A DNA stretch of 64,000 nucleotides. Origin: Neckera pumila. Taxonomy: Eukaryota; Streptophyta; Bryopsida; Hypnales; Neckeraceae. Below the pieces are notes generated by a model. That model was not told where the DNA came from, did no database searches, and worked only from the letters and a program-made list of their open reading frames with translations. The translations under genes were made by a program, and so were the position numbers. The DNA lies in contig OZ018409.1 of the NCBI GenBank assembly GCA_963969595.1, forward strand, positions 27,541,282 through 27,605,281, given 5' to 3'. Shown here piece by piece: positions 10,801 through 22,836 of this stretch (position 1 is the first letter of the stretch; every line of letters begins with the position of its first letter).

Positions 10801-12227
10801 GGATCTTTTGACTTTAATATTCTTGTTATGCTTTAGAACAAAGTGTATTTTCATAGCGTAAAAAATTCAAAGCAAATCCCACTAATTCTTTGTAAATATA
10901 TTGACATCCTCTTATTCGTCTTCACCTCCTTTGCTTTTCTAACATGATGATGTCAATGTATGCTTGGAGTTGTAGTCTTTAACCCTATAATGCCCAAATC
11001 CTTTATTACTTTATACGGAGTGACTTTTACACTTTTCTGAAGTTTGACACAAATTAGTATTCACCCCGATTTCATCAAATTGGTGCTAAAAAACATTAAA
11101 GCTATTGGATGAATGAGAAGTTATTCGAATGAAACATCATCCGGAACATGGACATCAGGGTTACATTAGGGTTACACCCTTGCAGGAGAGGAGTTAGAAT
11201 GCAGAAGAGTTTTTACGAGATTCTTACCATGTTTTTGAGAGATGGGTACAGTGGCGTTGTTGGAGAAAGAATAGTGCATAGTTTTAATGAATTGGTGAGT
11301 AGAAAGTTGCGATTACTCGTGCTTTTACAGACGGATCCTGTGCTCTCATGATTTTTTATTTTTTATTTATTTTTTAACAAATGGGAAACCCACTGCATTA
11401 AAAGAAACCATGCTCTCATGATTTGAAGCACACAAAGTTGCGGTCAATTCCCACAATTTGGAGACTTAGTGGATCATTCCAGCTGCGGGTGAGCTGGTAT
11501 GCTCGAAGTTTTGAAGCTCTTGTTGATGTTTTCACTTCTAACATGAATTTGATCCAAAAAGGATGATTGTCATTTATGATTCTGAGGACTTTGCCTACTT
11601 CGCTACTTTGACTAATTGAAGCCACGTCAAATTCGTAGTTTTTTACACAAGTAACGTAAGGTTTATGTGAAGATCTCGTTGTCATTTTGGTTTGGAATTC
11701 TTCTTATTTTCATCGAAGAATCTGATTTAATCCACTGTCTTGCTGATCAGACTTAAGGTCGTGATCCAGGGCGAATCAAGGGCAGCTTAGAAGTAGTTGA
11801 TTGATGTGGAACCTTTAGGCAAATTCTTGTGGTGGAAGTTCTGAATTTGTAGAAGCATGATATTGGTTTGGAGGTTGAGTGAGCTTGTAATTCTACCTGA
11901 GCCATAGTTTGAAAGGAGCGGGTGACTTTGAGGTGATGGGAGCTGACAGAGCAGCGGTTATCATTGTAGGTTGGTTCTAGTGTTCCTTTGTCATTTTTGT
12001 CCCAGTCTGATGGCACTGGTTCAAACTTTGGTTCTGATTAGGTGCAGGTTTTGAATGAAGGCGAAAGTTGGAACAGAGGATGATGAATGTTTCGTTTTGC
12101 TGCAAGTGGAGCAAGTGAATGATAATGGAGAAAAGTGATGCTTTTAAGTCAGTCATGTAGCGTTCTCCTGGATTATCGCCAGTAACACGAATTTAGGTTC
12201 CAGTAGTTTTTGTGCCCCTATTCAATC
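10801..12227. other. Upstream flank of the pseudouridine synthase gene
   Basis: From about 11100 the base composition becomes richer in GC and stays so into the gene, and the DNA looks single-copy. It presumably holds the 5' UTR and promoter. Two minus-strand open frames (89 codons at 11416-11685 and 87 at 11753-12016) look somewhat protein-like but match no family that I can name and have no clear splice partners. I see no decisive TATA box. Confidence 0.4.
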
Positions 12228-15200
12228 ATGGCCACTGTTCAGTTTCGTAATGGGCAAGTCGAGGCCGAGGTGGAGGATCAGATTGCTGCTGACTTGAACA
12301 TTACTTGGGAGACTCCTTCGACTCCCGCGCATCCGGACGACTATGTCGTCATGAATGGTATTCCATCTCCCACTTGCCTGTTTAGGATTAGGTTTAGGGT
12401 TTAGGGTACTTGATGACAATTTCTCGTGAATTTGCTTCAGTTGCAGACTTGATGCTTGCAAGTGGGCATGTGGTCTATATTGTCGTTCCTGCACACACGC
12501 ATATTCCTATTAGTTCTACTCACTGGGTTTAATCTGAAGGGCACTTTGCTATGCAATGTAACTGGAGAATTCTGATGCAATAGGGACAATTTAACTACTT
12601 GAATAGATCCGAGTTCAGACATTTGGACTGCATCGAGGTTGGTAGAAAGGTAATAGATTTGGGAGTATAACTATCTATGCTGGAGATTGTGATTCAACTT
12701 CTTCATTGTTTTGTGATTGGCAAGACAATTGTGAAGAGATGATAGAAATATGGGCACATTAATGTGGGCACAGGATTGCGGATGGTGCGCCCTTACTTCT
12801 TTGAGTTCCTTGCCCACGTGCGTTTTTTAACCTTTGATTTTTTCTTGAAACTTGTGATTTCTCAAATGTGCCATTTGAATGAACATATTATTTTAGCAAT
12901 ATGTTGCTGGCTTTTCATTCTGTTTGGGGTTCTTAAGCATTTTCCGTCCTCATTTTACCCTACCAAAATATCTCGAAGGAATTATCACGAAGGCATATTC
13001 ACCTAACTTATACTTAATGTCCTTGAAGATTTCTGAGATGAACATGGGTAGTTGCAGGTCAAGAGACGGTGGGCAGGAAAAACTGTAGTGGATTTGTTCG
13101 CACAAGAGTTCCGGCAGCGTCCTCGCGAATACTATGTGCGGCAACATTTCACTTCTCTCCTCCTGACATTATTACTGTTTTGGACATTGTTAACAAATTA
13201 CAGAGGACCTCACAATTATAAACCTTTCCTGTGCTTGCTCTGGGTTTGAGGGGCAAGCATCGTTTGTTCGAAGTGTCCTCAATTGACTTTAGGCTCTTTC
13301 AATCTCCTGGGCACGCGGACTATATGGATTTCCTTGGATGCAATATTAGATCGTTCTTGTCATTGACATGGTTCTGAAGATTTGCAAGGCTCACTAGGGC
13401 TTACTGAAATTTCCTGAGAGTTATACCTTGTTGATTTCTAATTGAAGGTCAGTCTAATTATTCTGTCGTAATAAATTCACATTCTGGCTCTATGTAGGAA
13501 GATGCAGTTAAGCGGGGTCGCATCCGAGTGGAAGGAAAGATGGTGGCACGCTCGTACGTGGTCCGTGACTCAGAAACAATGAGTCACTTTGTTCACAGGT
13601 CGATAAACGCTGCAGTCATTTTTCGTAATTGCAGCTGATATTCATGGGGATTTAGGTTGAATGTATTCCTGGAGCTGTGGATCGTATGCGGCAGGGGCCC
13701 TGTGCACATTCTACTACTTTCAGGGACTGCTGTTATGTCTTACAGTTATTTTTGGGTGACGTATTTTGATTGAGCAGGCATGAACCACCTGTAATAGCGG
13801 GAGCAGTGACTATCTTAGAAGAAGGATCGGATGTCATTACTGTCTGTAAACCAGCTTCAGTTCCTGTAACGTTGCTTGCACCTTATTTCTTGTTCAGCAT
13901 GCCCTCGTGTTGATGTTTAGGGTGCATGGCATGGTATTGAAATGTTTTTGTTGAACTTCTAAGATGAATAGTCAAGAGGATGAGTAATGAGAGAGGGACA
14001 ATAGATAATTGCTAGAGGTTGTTTGATAATTTTCTGAGACCTAAACCTGCCAAAGAAATGTGACAGTGCAATATCTGATAATTTTGCTTCCGACCAATGA
14101 GTTGTTAAATGAAACTTCATGCCAGATGTTTAAGCACCCGATGTGGTGCAGCAGTGTCTTAAATTTGACTCATGCCCATCGTGATGCCTTTACTCTGTGC
14201 AGGTGCATCCGTGTGGGCAATATCGCAAGAATACGGTGATGAGCATTTTGGAGGCTGAGCATAAGACTGGTCCACTTTTTCGTATCCTGTCAAGAGGTCT
14301 GCCAGAATTCTACGTTACCAGTTCACTCTATCCAAGTTCTGCAATCAATTGTTCAGTTCTCAGAATTTAGCGGTTTATCGTTCTCACTTCGCGTAAGACT
14401 TGTGATGTTTTCTGTTGAAATCTTTTATCTTTAGCAAGAACGAAATGAGACTCCTTCACTACCGGTACCTGGGAAAAGCTGTGCACCGTTTGGATCGGTT
14501 AGTTTCTGGGCTGCTCATATTGGCACGGAATTCTCGCACCGCAGATTTTTTTCGACAGGAGGTATCACAACACTATACAGTATTTTTTAATCGCTCTTTC
14601 TATTTCAAGACATTCAAATGGTCGCTTTTCAATTGAGGAAGTTGTGTTCATTTAGTCCTATTGGTATTCTGTTTCTGCTTTATCCTGTTTTCGTGTCACG
14701 TAACGGTGTTTGAAATTGGCAGATTGAGGCTGGAGTCGTTCAGAAGCAATATGTGGCTAAGGTGAAGGGCGTTTTCCCAGCCGAGGAGGTAAATTCTGCC
14801 TCCTAACTGCTGGCGATCTTCTACATTGCTTGGTATTAATATCACATTTGGTCCAGGAGCTCATATGCATATTGAAGTGAGACAATATTCAATCACATTT
14901 TAGTGGTTTTAAGAAAGCGTATTGCACAGGTGGAATTGAATGCAGCAGTGCTTTACGATCCCCGGGAAGGCAAGAGCTATATTGAGGTACAAGATTGTCT
15001 CTTAGTGGATTATGTGTCTAGGTGTGTAGTGATATTTTGTGTCATTTTGTGGGGCAATGCTTTGCGACTTTTTGTGAACGGAATCCTCCAGGTTTTGGAG
15101 TTCTGCAAGATCATCTTGTGGATTCAATGCAATTCATACTCCAATCGATTTGGATGTAGAATGCTTATTGAGAAATCTGCCAATATTGTTCTCTGGGGTT

Positions 15201-16573
15201 TAGGGTTTTAGGATTTTTAAAGGTTTAGGGTACTCTATGTATTTTTGTGATCCGTTATCTCTATCTCAAGGCATGGACTGTCTGAGACATAGATGTTCTC
15301 TACATTGTATTTTGTGACTGGATTGCCAGGAACGAACTCCTACAGATGAAATTGTAGCCGAGATGGAATCAACAATTAAAGCAGCTTCTAGAAAAGCTCC
15401 AGGAAGTGAAGCAAAGGGCAAGGAGTCATGTACAAGGTTTCAGAGATTGAGTACCAACGGTGTTGAAAGTATTGTACGTTGCATGCCACAAACTGGCCGC
15501 ACGCATCAGGTGAGATTCCTTGATGGTTACCTGTACTTCAATCTTTGTGATGAGGGATGTTGGTACCCTCGATTTTAGCATTATTAAAACGCAGCTCGTT
15601 TAACGTTTTATATTGTCACTGTACGTCCGATGCTTTAACTTTTGCTGACACTAAAAGCTACCTCCCAGCATTTTTTTTCAGTCTCAGTACTCTGTTCTGA
15701 TCACATTGTATCTAAATTTCTAAGGGTTACAGTTGCGTTGCTGCTTCGAAACTGTGTCCAAGTCCGTTGATAAGGAGTTCCTCTACTTTATAGTCACAGT
15801 GCTCGCTTTTAATTGACAAAAATGGGATCTTTCTGCAGATTCGTGTGCACTTGCAACATTTGGGCTACCCAATAGCAAACGATGCCTTATACCTTCACTC
15901 GAATGTTGCCAAGCGGTCAAAGAGGAATACAACCGCTGACAGAGCTGCTAAACCTACGGAGATATCAGAAACTTTGTCAAGCGTAGAGAGGACCTCTTGT
16001 ACTATTTCCACGGTCGACGCGATCAACAGCGACTTAGAATTAGTTTCAAGCAGAGACAAGGCCCTGGCTTCAGATGTAATAAATGCCACACAGGGTGAAG
16101 TTATTTGTGATAGTGAACGGGAGCTTTGTAAGAGTAATGAAGATGTTGACTGCCTGAGAAGTATAGTTGCGCGCAATGGTGGCGATCCAGCAGAGCCAGA
16201 TGCTTCGGTGTCCAATGAAGCTGTTCGAGGTTGTCAACTGCGAAAGGAGGATCTTCCACAAGACGTTTCCAAGAGCACAAATGTTGACTTCGTGGTCGAT
16301 CCTCTTTGTACCCACTGCCCCAACTTCGAACCTTCAGGGTGCGTTTCATCTGAACCTGTGCTACTTTTAGAGAGGTTTAAGGCTTAGAGATGCTAATATA
16401 TCACTCGTTCATTGGACCTTCTCAATTTACTTCGGTGATTCCAAGGGAGATATTGACAGTCAGGTGATGGACGCAGGTTCACTGGCGACGACGAGGGATT
16501 GTGGTTGCATTGCATCCGCTATTCAGGCACTAATTGGGCTTATGAGTGTCCTCTGCCGCAGTGGGCTCTATGA
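12228..16573 (+). CDS. RluA-family RNA pseudouridine synthase (12 exons)
   Basis: The enzyme isomerises uridine to pseudouridine in RNA; the target RNA cannot be read from the sequence. GT-AG exons that join in frame: 12228-12357, 12774-12817, 13058-13135, 13498-13598, 13778-13865, 14203-14281, 14479-14561, 14723-14788, 14930-14986, 15330-15509, 15839-16338, 16477-16573; 500 residues in all. From memory of the family, the product is collinear with the plant protein encoded by Arabidopsis At5g51140. Visible landmarks: an N-terminal R-P-Y-F-F-E-F block; an S4-like region with R-W-A-G-K-T (~60-110); V-C-K-P-A-S-V-P-V-H-P; the RluA signature P-V-H-R-L-D-R-L-V-S-G (174-184) with catalytic Asp179; and G-R-T-H-Q-I-R-V-H-L-Q (298-308). 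The final exon gives the conserved L-W-L-H-C-I-R-Y-S-G ending. The oddity is a polar, acidic stretch of about 125 residues (~325-450) in exon 11, longer than the equivalent Arabidopsis linker. ATG at 12228 has a good context; no transit peptide is obvious. Confidence 0.93.
12380..12407 (+). repeat. Interstitial telomere-like tract in intron 1
   Basis: About four imperfect TTTAGGG units (tttaggattaggtttagggt then ttaggg), lying 23 bases inside intron 1 of the pseudouridine synthase gene. Confidence 0.85.
15196..15233 (+). repeat. Interstitial telomere-like tract in intron 9
   Basis: Imperfect TTTAGGG units (ggggtttagggttttagg, then a spacer and aggtttagggtac) in the intron between exons 9 and 10. 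The last 13 bases, aggtttagggtac, also end the tract in intron 1. Confidence 0.85.
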
Positions 16574-18386
16574 CAAGGGTCATTAGGGCCTTCTGGTTGC
16601 TTATGAAGTGGATGCTGAGAATCATAAGACGCATACATTTCTCTTTTCTGTTTGAAATCCGTTGGACCATTAGATAGTCGACCTCAACAGTCAAGGAGTG
16701 TAGACTTGACAGAACTTGTAATATTGTGGTGAAATCTACGGGCCGGTAAAAATCTTTGTCCAAGTGAAATCAGTGCGTCATGATCGATGGTGGTTTCAGA
16801 AGGTCAGGAGACATGCTATAGATGATTTGTTGTTGTGTTATAAGCAGTTGGTGCCCGCAACTGTATTTGTGTCTTTGTTTCTTTTGTTTTCTTGCTCCCC
16901 CAGGCCGTTTGCGGCTGGGTTCTTGTTTCCTTTTTATTGCAGTAAAGGTCTCTTTACTTGTTTAAAAAAAATAAAATAAGCAGTTGGTGTATTCCCCTCC
17001 CATATTAGGGGGAATACAGTATGTTAGCCTTGAGAGGGACAAAATAATTCCAGTGAGGTGTGGATATCCTAAACATGTCCTACTAGTTCATCTCAAAGCA
17101 AGTCCCTTTGAAATTGCAATTATAAACAATGTTAACATGGAGATATCATAAAGTGGGGGGTGTAATGAAGAACATAAAGTGGTAGTTTTATATGAGTAAA
17201 AGAATGGAAGTAGGAAGCACAATATTTGCCACACAAACTCTTCATAAATATGAGATTGGCCATAAATTAAATTGAATTTCAATTAATACTTGAGTGTTGG
17301 AAAGTTAAATTTGAAACTATGTGGATCCATATTTTAGATTAAAACTTGAATATGTAAAGTGTTTTTCACATGTCATGTGTTTTTCACTTGTCAAACTTCT
17401 TTTTAATTATCAAATTCATGATTTGGATCAATTTAACTATGTAGAGATGCAATAAATAGCAAATACTAAAATTATCATTTAATTTATATTCAATTTTTTA
17501 CATATTAAAATGTAAAAAGTATCTATCTCTTGATATTTTGTACTTTTTAGTTGATCAATTTAGAAAATTAGTTGAAGTTCAATTTGATTAGGATGAAATC
17601 TTTTTATTTTCTGAAGAAGTCTAAACATTGGTCAAATTTTCATTTTTTAAAATTTTCAATTTTAGAATATTATTTTTATTTCTTGAAAAACATTTATATT
17701 ATTAGCAAAAGAAATTGCAATTAAGAAATTTTATTATTCTTGTGATCTTTATTTTCAAATTTTAGCTTTAATCTACCAATGTCAGTAATGGAAATTCACT
17801 TTCTTTGTAGCAATGAAGCCAATCATCTATGCTATGTATATTATTTACTTAAGAGAATTTGTCCAATGCTTGTTAAAAATTCATTGGATAAATGAAAAGT
17901 TTTATTCCCACATATTCATGAGACTAGTTTAGAGAATCAATTCAAAATATTAATCAATTTGCTATTGGTTCACTAACTTCCACTACCTACTCTTGTATCC
18001 ATTTCAAATGTTATTAAAGGTACATTGCATAATTTGCATAAATTGTAAAGATCCACTTCTTCTTCATAGAGGTTATCCGCATGTCAAAAAGGTTATCCAT
18101 ATCAAAACTTCTTTTTAGGAGGTCCAAATGCCAAAATCAACAAGGCTTCGATTGCTTCTTTTTCATCATTTGACAATGTTGTGCGTAGTGAGGTCCTTCT
18201 ACTCCTTTGTCTACACAATAAAATACCAAAGCAATCTTAGTCACATTTGTTTTATTTTCTTAGTACATTTGGAGAGACAAATGATGATATCTATTTCAAA
18301 AGAAAAATAGTGCATAATAGTTTAAGGAAAATTAAAATTTATCAGTTCATTAAAACAAATCTCAATTAGTTTGGTTAAGAAAGTCC
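16574..18386. other. 3' flank of the synthase gene, then AT-rich DNA
   Basis: 16574-16980 is probably the 3' UTR; a T-rich block and an aataaaat tract near 16970 could serve polyadenylation. A small hairpin (gtattcccct...agggggaatac) lies at about 16989-17018. From 17050 on, the DNA is AT-rich and no gene is recognisable. Confidence 0.45.
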
Positions 18387-20546
18387 TTACTCCCTTAAAG
18401 TCCATGGGATGATTGCCACTACTGATGTAAGAGGCTCACGTCTATGAATATAGGGAACAATAGCTAATTGCAAACCCTCATCTTTGTCCTCCTTGTCATT
18501 GTCATTGTTGTTGTCATCTTCAGACTCACTAGGATAGTGATTGGATTTTAGATCAAATTCTTCATCACTTGAATATAGGCTTCTTGCCAACATTCACAAT
18601 TGAAAAGTTTCAATATTTTTTATTTATTTTATTTCGAAATTGCCTCTACATATATTGTAGATAGATAGAATCTATGAACTATGAGGCAAGAACTCATTAT
18701 TGGTTAACTGATTTATATTTTATAAACTAAAGTGAAATGAAACGCTCAAAAGCAAATGTAATTTAAGAATGTGGCTTTCAAGATAATGTTAGTAAGATTA
18801 GTCTTACTCTTTGCAATTTGGTTTCTTCATCTTTTTCATATTATTAGACTTGAGCACATGAGTGTCCTTTGAGTTGGGCTTTGGTGCACAAATTGCTAGA
18901 TTTTCTTTTGATGTTAGATTTTCCAGAGTCTCCTCAGCCAAGAACTTGATCAGACCTGCAAATCATGTTGATTGGTAATTAATCTCTTGATGTTATATTC
19001 TTAAATTAATCAAATTTTACGTATTGAAATAGATGACGCTTGTCACTTCAAGGAATTAATATTGTATCACATAAAGCAAAAGGAATCTCACAGTGACTGG
19101 GTTCCAATTTGTTGTATTTTCCACGGCTCTCTCCAGTTAAGTACTTCAAAAAATCGATTGTTGTCAAGGTCTTTCTCTGTAGTACCAAGTGGATGCAATT
19201 GATCAGCTCAGCTTGGACTCTACCTCGGAGAGAAAACATTGTTGCAAAATCTTCTAAATAGTGCTCAAGCCAACATCGATCACAAAACATTTCATTGAGG
19301 AAACTTTGCGTTGAGGAGACTAATGAATGATTGTACGTACCAAGTGCTCGTCTTCCTCGTAATCTTCCTATCAAAATTCAGTTTTATCTCTCTTTTTGAG
19401 AAACTTGGCTCCATCTCCATTTTCAACAAGGCTCGGTTTTGGCATCTGGCAAGGGAATCCATATGAAAAAAAAGCTATTCAAGCTATAACTTATGCGGAG
19501 TATCTGACCAGATGCTACAATGCATTTCTAGATTGAAACTTACTATGAGTCAACGATTTCAATATGAAGAAGATTGTTTGAATAGAATTATCAAGACTTA
19601 TGAAGTTGTCTTGAAACTAAGTGTACAAATTTGCAGAATGTTGATCAATACCTTGCTGCCAATCTCTCTGTCAAATGTGTGCCTGAGAGGTGAGCCAGAA
19701 CAAAAATTAGCAATCTAACGCTGGAAAATGGTAAAAAAATCTTAGTGCAAATTTCAATGAAAAAATATCAATTAAAAGGGCCATTTTTAATGTATGGTGT
19801 ACATGAGCTCTTTGCTTGAGTTAATGAAACTAAGTTAAACTCCATTTCACAGCAGCATGTTTTTAACGAGATTGGAATTTTATTCAAATACTACGTATCA
19901 AACTATTTGTTCACAAAGAACTACAAATGTCTCATGAAGTTAGACAGAAGTACCAATGAAAAGACGTTTTCCTCCAACTTTCGGCTCCTTGGGATGCACA
20001 TATGGTCATTTGTTGGCTGTAAAAACGATGGACACTGTACTACAATTGATTGTGATAAAACCTTCATAATTTTATTTTATTTCATTCTATGTGCATTTAA
20101 ATGTCCCTAATATGATAATTTGAGGTTAAATTCAAGTTTTGCAAAGACAAAAGTTTGCAATCATACTGAAAGAACTTGTCACTATCAAATAAATGTCCAT
20201 CACCACTGATCATTGTCACTGTGACAAAAGCCAAAACCATGGAAAGAATCAATAAAAATTGTAACTGTTTATCCATAACTTGACTAAGCTTGAATTTATG
20301 ACTCACCTCACCCAAGCACCCCATCGGCCAAAATTGTAAAAATAGACATTGATGTATGTGTCCGACTTGCGCTTTTGTGGGCTTTTATGTGCATCATTCT
20401 TCAAAGGCATGATGAAATTCACACTAGCAATCCTCACACAAGGAACTTGCTCTAGCTTGCTTCAACAGAGCGTGGCCAGCAAAGATAGCAAAAGCAATCA
20501 AGAGAAGCAAGAACACTCCACAAAAAGAAGCTTTGCCAAATTTTAA
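18387..20546 (-). other. Possible multi-exon gene or gene relic, unrecognised
   Basis: Several minus-strand stretches look more protein-like than their surroundings. (i) Downstream of a TATA-like box at 20584-20592, an ATG at about 20419 opens a basic peptide with P-Q-K-R-K-S and Y-I-N-V-Y-F-Y-N-F, ending at a GTGAGT donor near 20308. (ii) At 19340-19370, tag|gaagattacgaggaagacgag gives a short acidic exon (E-D-Y-E-E-D-E-H-L) followed by a gtacgt donor. (iii) 19048-19320 encodes F-L-N-E-M-F-C-D-R-C-W-L-E-H-Y and onward. (iv) 18387-18593 is a 68-codon acidic stretch. I cannot join them into one consistent frame and recognise no family. It may be a real gene, a decayed gene or coincidence. Confidence 0.22.
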
Positions 20547-20583
20547 CACAAAGAAACTGATGTGAAGACCATGCCCTTCTACC

Positions 20584-20592
20584 AATTTATAG
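20584..20592 (-). promoter_or_regulatory. TATA-like box (minus strand)
   Basis: CTATAAATT on the minus strand, with GC-richer, coding-like DNA following it. It would place a transcription start near 20555 for the doubtful gene at 18387-20546. Confidence 0.3.
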
Positions 20593-20718
20593 TTAAGAAA
20601 TGCATCCAACTACCGAGGTGACTTGAAAATGACTTGTAAATGACTGGTAAATGACTTGGTAAATGAATGGTAAATGGTTGCTTCATGCATCTTGTATCTT
20701 ACCAACCTTGATCTATTA

Positions 20719-21631
20719 TTAACCCCTAGAGGACCAAGGCCCTTTTTCTACCAAAAAACACTCAAAACTGCCATTTCTATAGCAAAAAGTAAAAAAAATT
20801 GAAAAATGCTTATTTTTCACATTTAACCTTAGGATCTTACACCTAACTATTATGAGAGTGTGGAAAAAATTTCAGAATTTTTGACTGCACATATTGCAAG
20901 ATATTTGCGTTCAAAGTGAAAAAAACAGTTTTTTAAGCACATTGGGGGACTAGATTTTTTGACTTTGAACATTTTTAACTTAAAGTTTTTGCAAAACAGA
21001 GTTTTGAGCTTTAAATCTCTGTAGTGGAGAATTGAGTTGAGAGTCTAGGAAAAAAAAGAAAATTAAAAAAAACTTAATTTTCATTCTTTAAAGAATTGTT
21101 AAGTATTAGTAGTTACGAGATAGAAGGAAAATCTAAAATATTCATATATTTTAGATGGAATTGAAATTCACTAATCCCAATGGTGACATCGGTCTAGCAA
21201 GTAATATATACCATGAAAAATTTTAAAATTTGCATTCAGAAATGCATTATAAAAGTTATTTTTTTCAAGAAGATGCTCTAAGTGCCTGAAAATCAAGAAT
21301 GTCCATAACTTTCTCATAACAAATCCAAATGAAATAAATCAAAGCTTTCCAAATAGAAAAAAATATAATCTATGAGAAAAAAAATATTAAAAAAAAAAAA
21401 AAAATTTTGTCCATTTTTTTTTTGCTGCCCGCCGTCCCCTGTTTTGAGCTTATTTGGTCACAACTTTTTTTCCCGGGCACCGATTGTGAAAAAAATTATA
21501 TCTCCATAAAGCTTATCAATTTTTCTATCTTCAAAAAAAGTTTCAAAAAATCATGACAAAATTTCTGCCCGTAGGTACCTGCCCAGAAACTCATTTGTCC
21601 CCCAAACGGACAATGGTCCTTTAGGGGTTAA
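20719..21631 (+). mobile_element. TTAA-flanked DNA element, copy 3 (905 bp)
   Basis: The element proper is 20723-21627. Left end TTAA-CCCCTAGAGGACCAAGGCCC; right end caatggtcctttaggggTTAA. TTAA is intact on both sides and no further flanking duplication is visible, so TTAA itself is the duplicated target. It shares most of its sequence with copy 4, with exactly the same calculated length. There is no open frame of useful size. Confidence 0.88.
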
Positions 21632-21965
21632 CATGTAATTGCAATGTGCATCACTAAATAGTGAATATGTGCCACATCTCTAATACTATATGTATGAAAT
21701 AAGGTGAAAACTACCCAAATTGTCAAAATAAGCAATTCAGCATAATTGGAGGTACATTTTTTCTATAATAAAAAATATTTTTGAAGTATTAGCAATTGAA
21801 AAGTAAATAAATAAAAAATAGGATTTCTTAATAAGACATGTAATTACTGTGAATTTTCAAAGTGGAACTCCCTAGGCCAGTAAAGCCATCACATAGCTTG
21901 TTCTAATACCAAAATTTAGAGAATCAATAGTCAACCAATGACAGTTTACAGTTTAGTATGAGAAC

Positions 21966-22410
21966 TAAGGTAAATGACCCCATTGCGGTCAAATGACCCA
22001 TGATGGACACCTAATGACCCCATTGTGTTTTTTTAGACCACAATCAATGCCTTACATGGTATTTATAGAGTAATTAGTGACCTCAGTAGGTACTTCCAAC
22101 TTTTCAGTGTAAAATTCTTTGTAAAAACTGACTTTTTAGGTCTTCCATATTTGAAAATGTTGTGACTACATTGGGTAGGAAGATGATTATATTGGATTCA
22201 AATTTTGTTGGTCATGAAGTAGCCTACAAACTCCTATAGGCTGATCACTTCAAAAATTCAGAACTAATTCATACTTAGTCCAAAAAATATAATTTCAAAT
22301 TCCCTCACTATCTCTCACAATTATCTTTGTGTGGGAAAAAATTTGAAAAATTTCAACAAGGGCATGTAGGCACACTCCTAATTCTGACCGTAATGGGGTC
22401 TTTTACCTTA
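21966..22410. mobile_element. Inverted-repeat element with TAAGGTAAA termini (445 bp)
   Basis: The left end taaggtaaatgaccccatt and the reverse complement of the right end, taaggtaaaagaccccatt, match at 24 of the first 26 bases. If the outer TA is the duplicated target, the flanks fit a TA insertion site, but this is not certain. Part of the interior recurs in reverse orientation at 10600-10800. No coding capacity. Confidence 0.75.
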
Positions 22411-22836
22411 TACAATTGCACTTTGGGCACTTTGGGAGACACTTTCAATAGAAGTCTACTTGTCATGAATGTGTAAACCTACGATTTGGAATGTTTTAAC
22501 CTTATGAGACTGACAAATTAAGGGTTGATACTTGATACCAACTTTACTGAACCCAGTCACCTCATTTGACATGCAACCAATAATAAACAGAAGTTGGCGT
22601 TTTGAAATTGTATGATGAGTATGTTAATTTGTCAATCAAAATTGTAAAATGAGGCTACACAAAGATTTCAGTATGTATTCAATTTAGGCTGTAAAATGCC
22701 AATGTCAACTAGGACTGGTGTAGATTTACATTTCCACTTTCAAGTAGCTCACTTTGAAAAGTAACATTGTAATAAACTTCCACCAAATGAACAAAATGAA
22801 AGTGAAGTTGTGTTATATGTAGTTTGGTTCAAGACG

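Noticed and set aside
12380..15233. TTTAGGG tracts as evidence of a chromosome end
   Set aside because: They are short, degenerate and lie inside introns of a conserved gene.
15895..16370. Minus-strand and alternative plus-strand frames of 67-106 codons
   Set aside because: Shadows of exon 11 of the pseudouridine synthase gene.
16339..16387. Direct read-through of exon 11 to the stop at 16387 as the protein C-terminus
   Set aside because: The resulting tail has no family similarity, whereas splicing to 16477 restores the conserved C-terminus.
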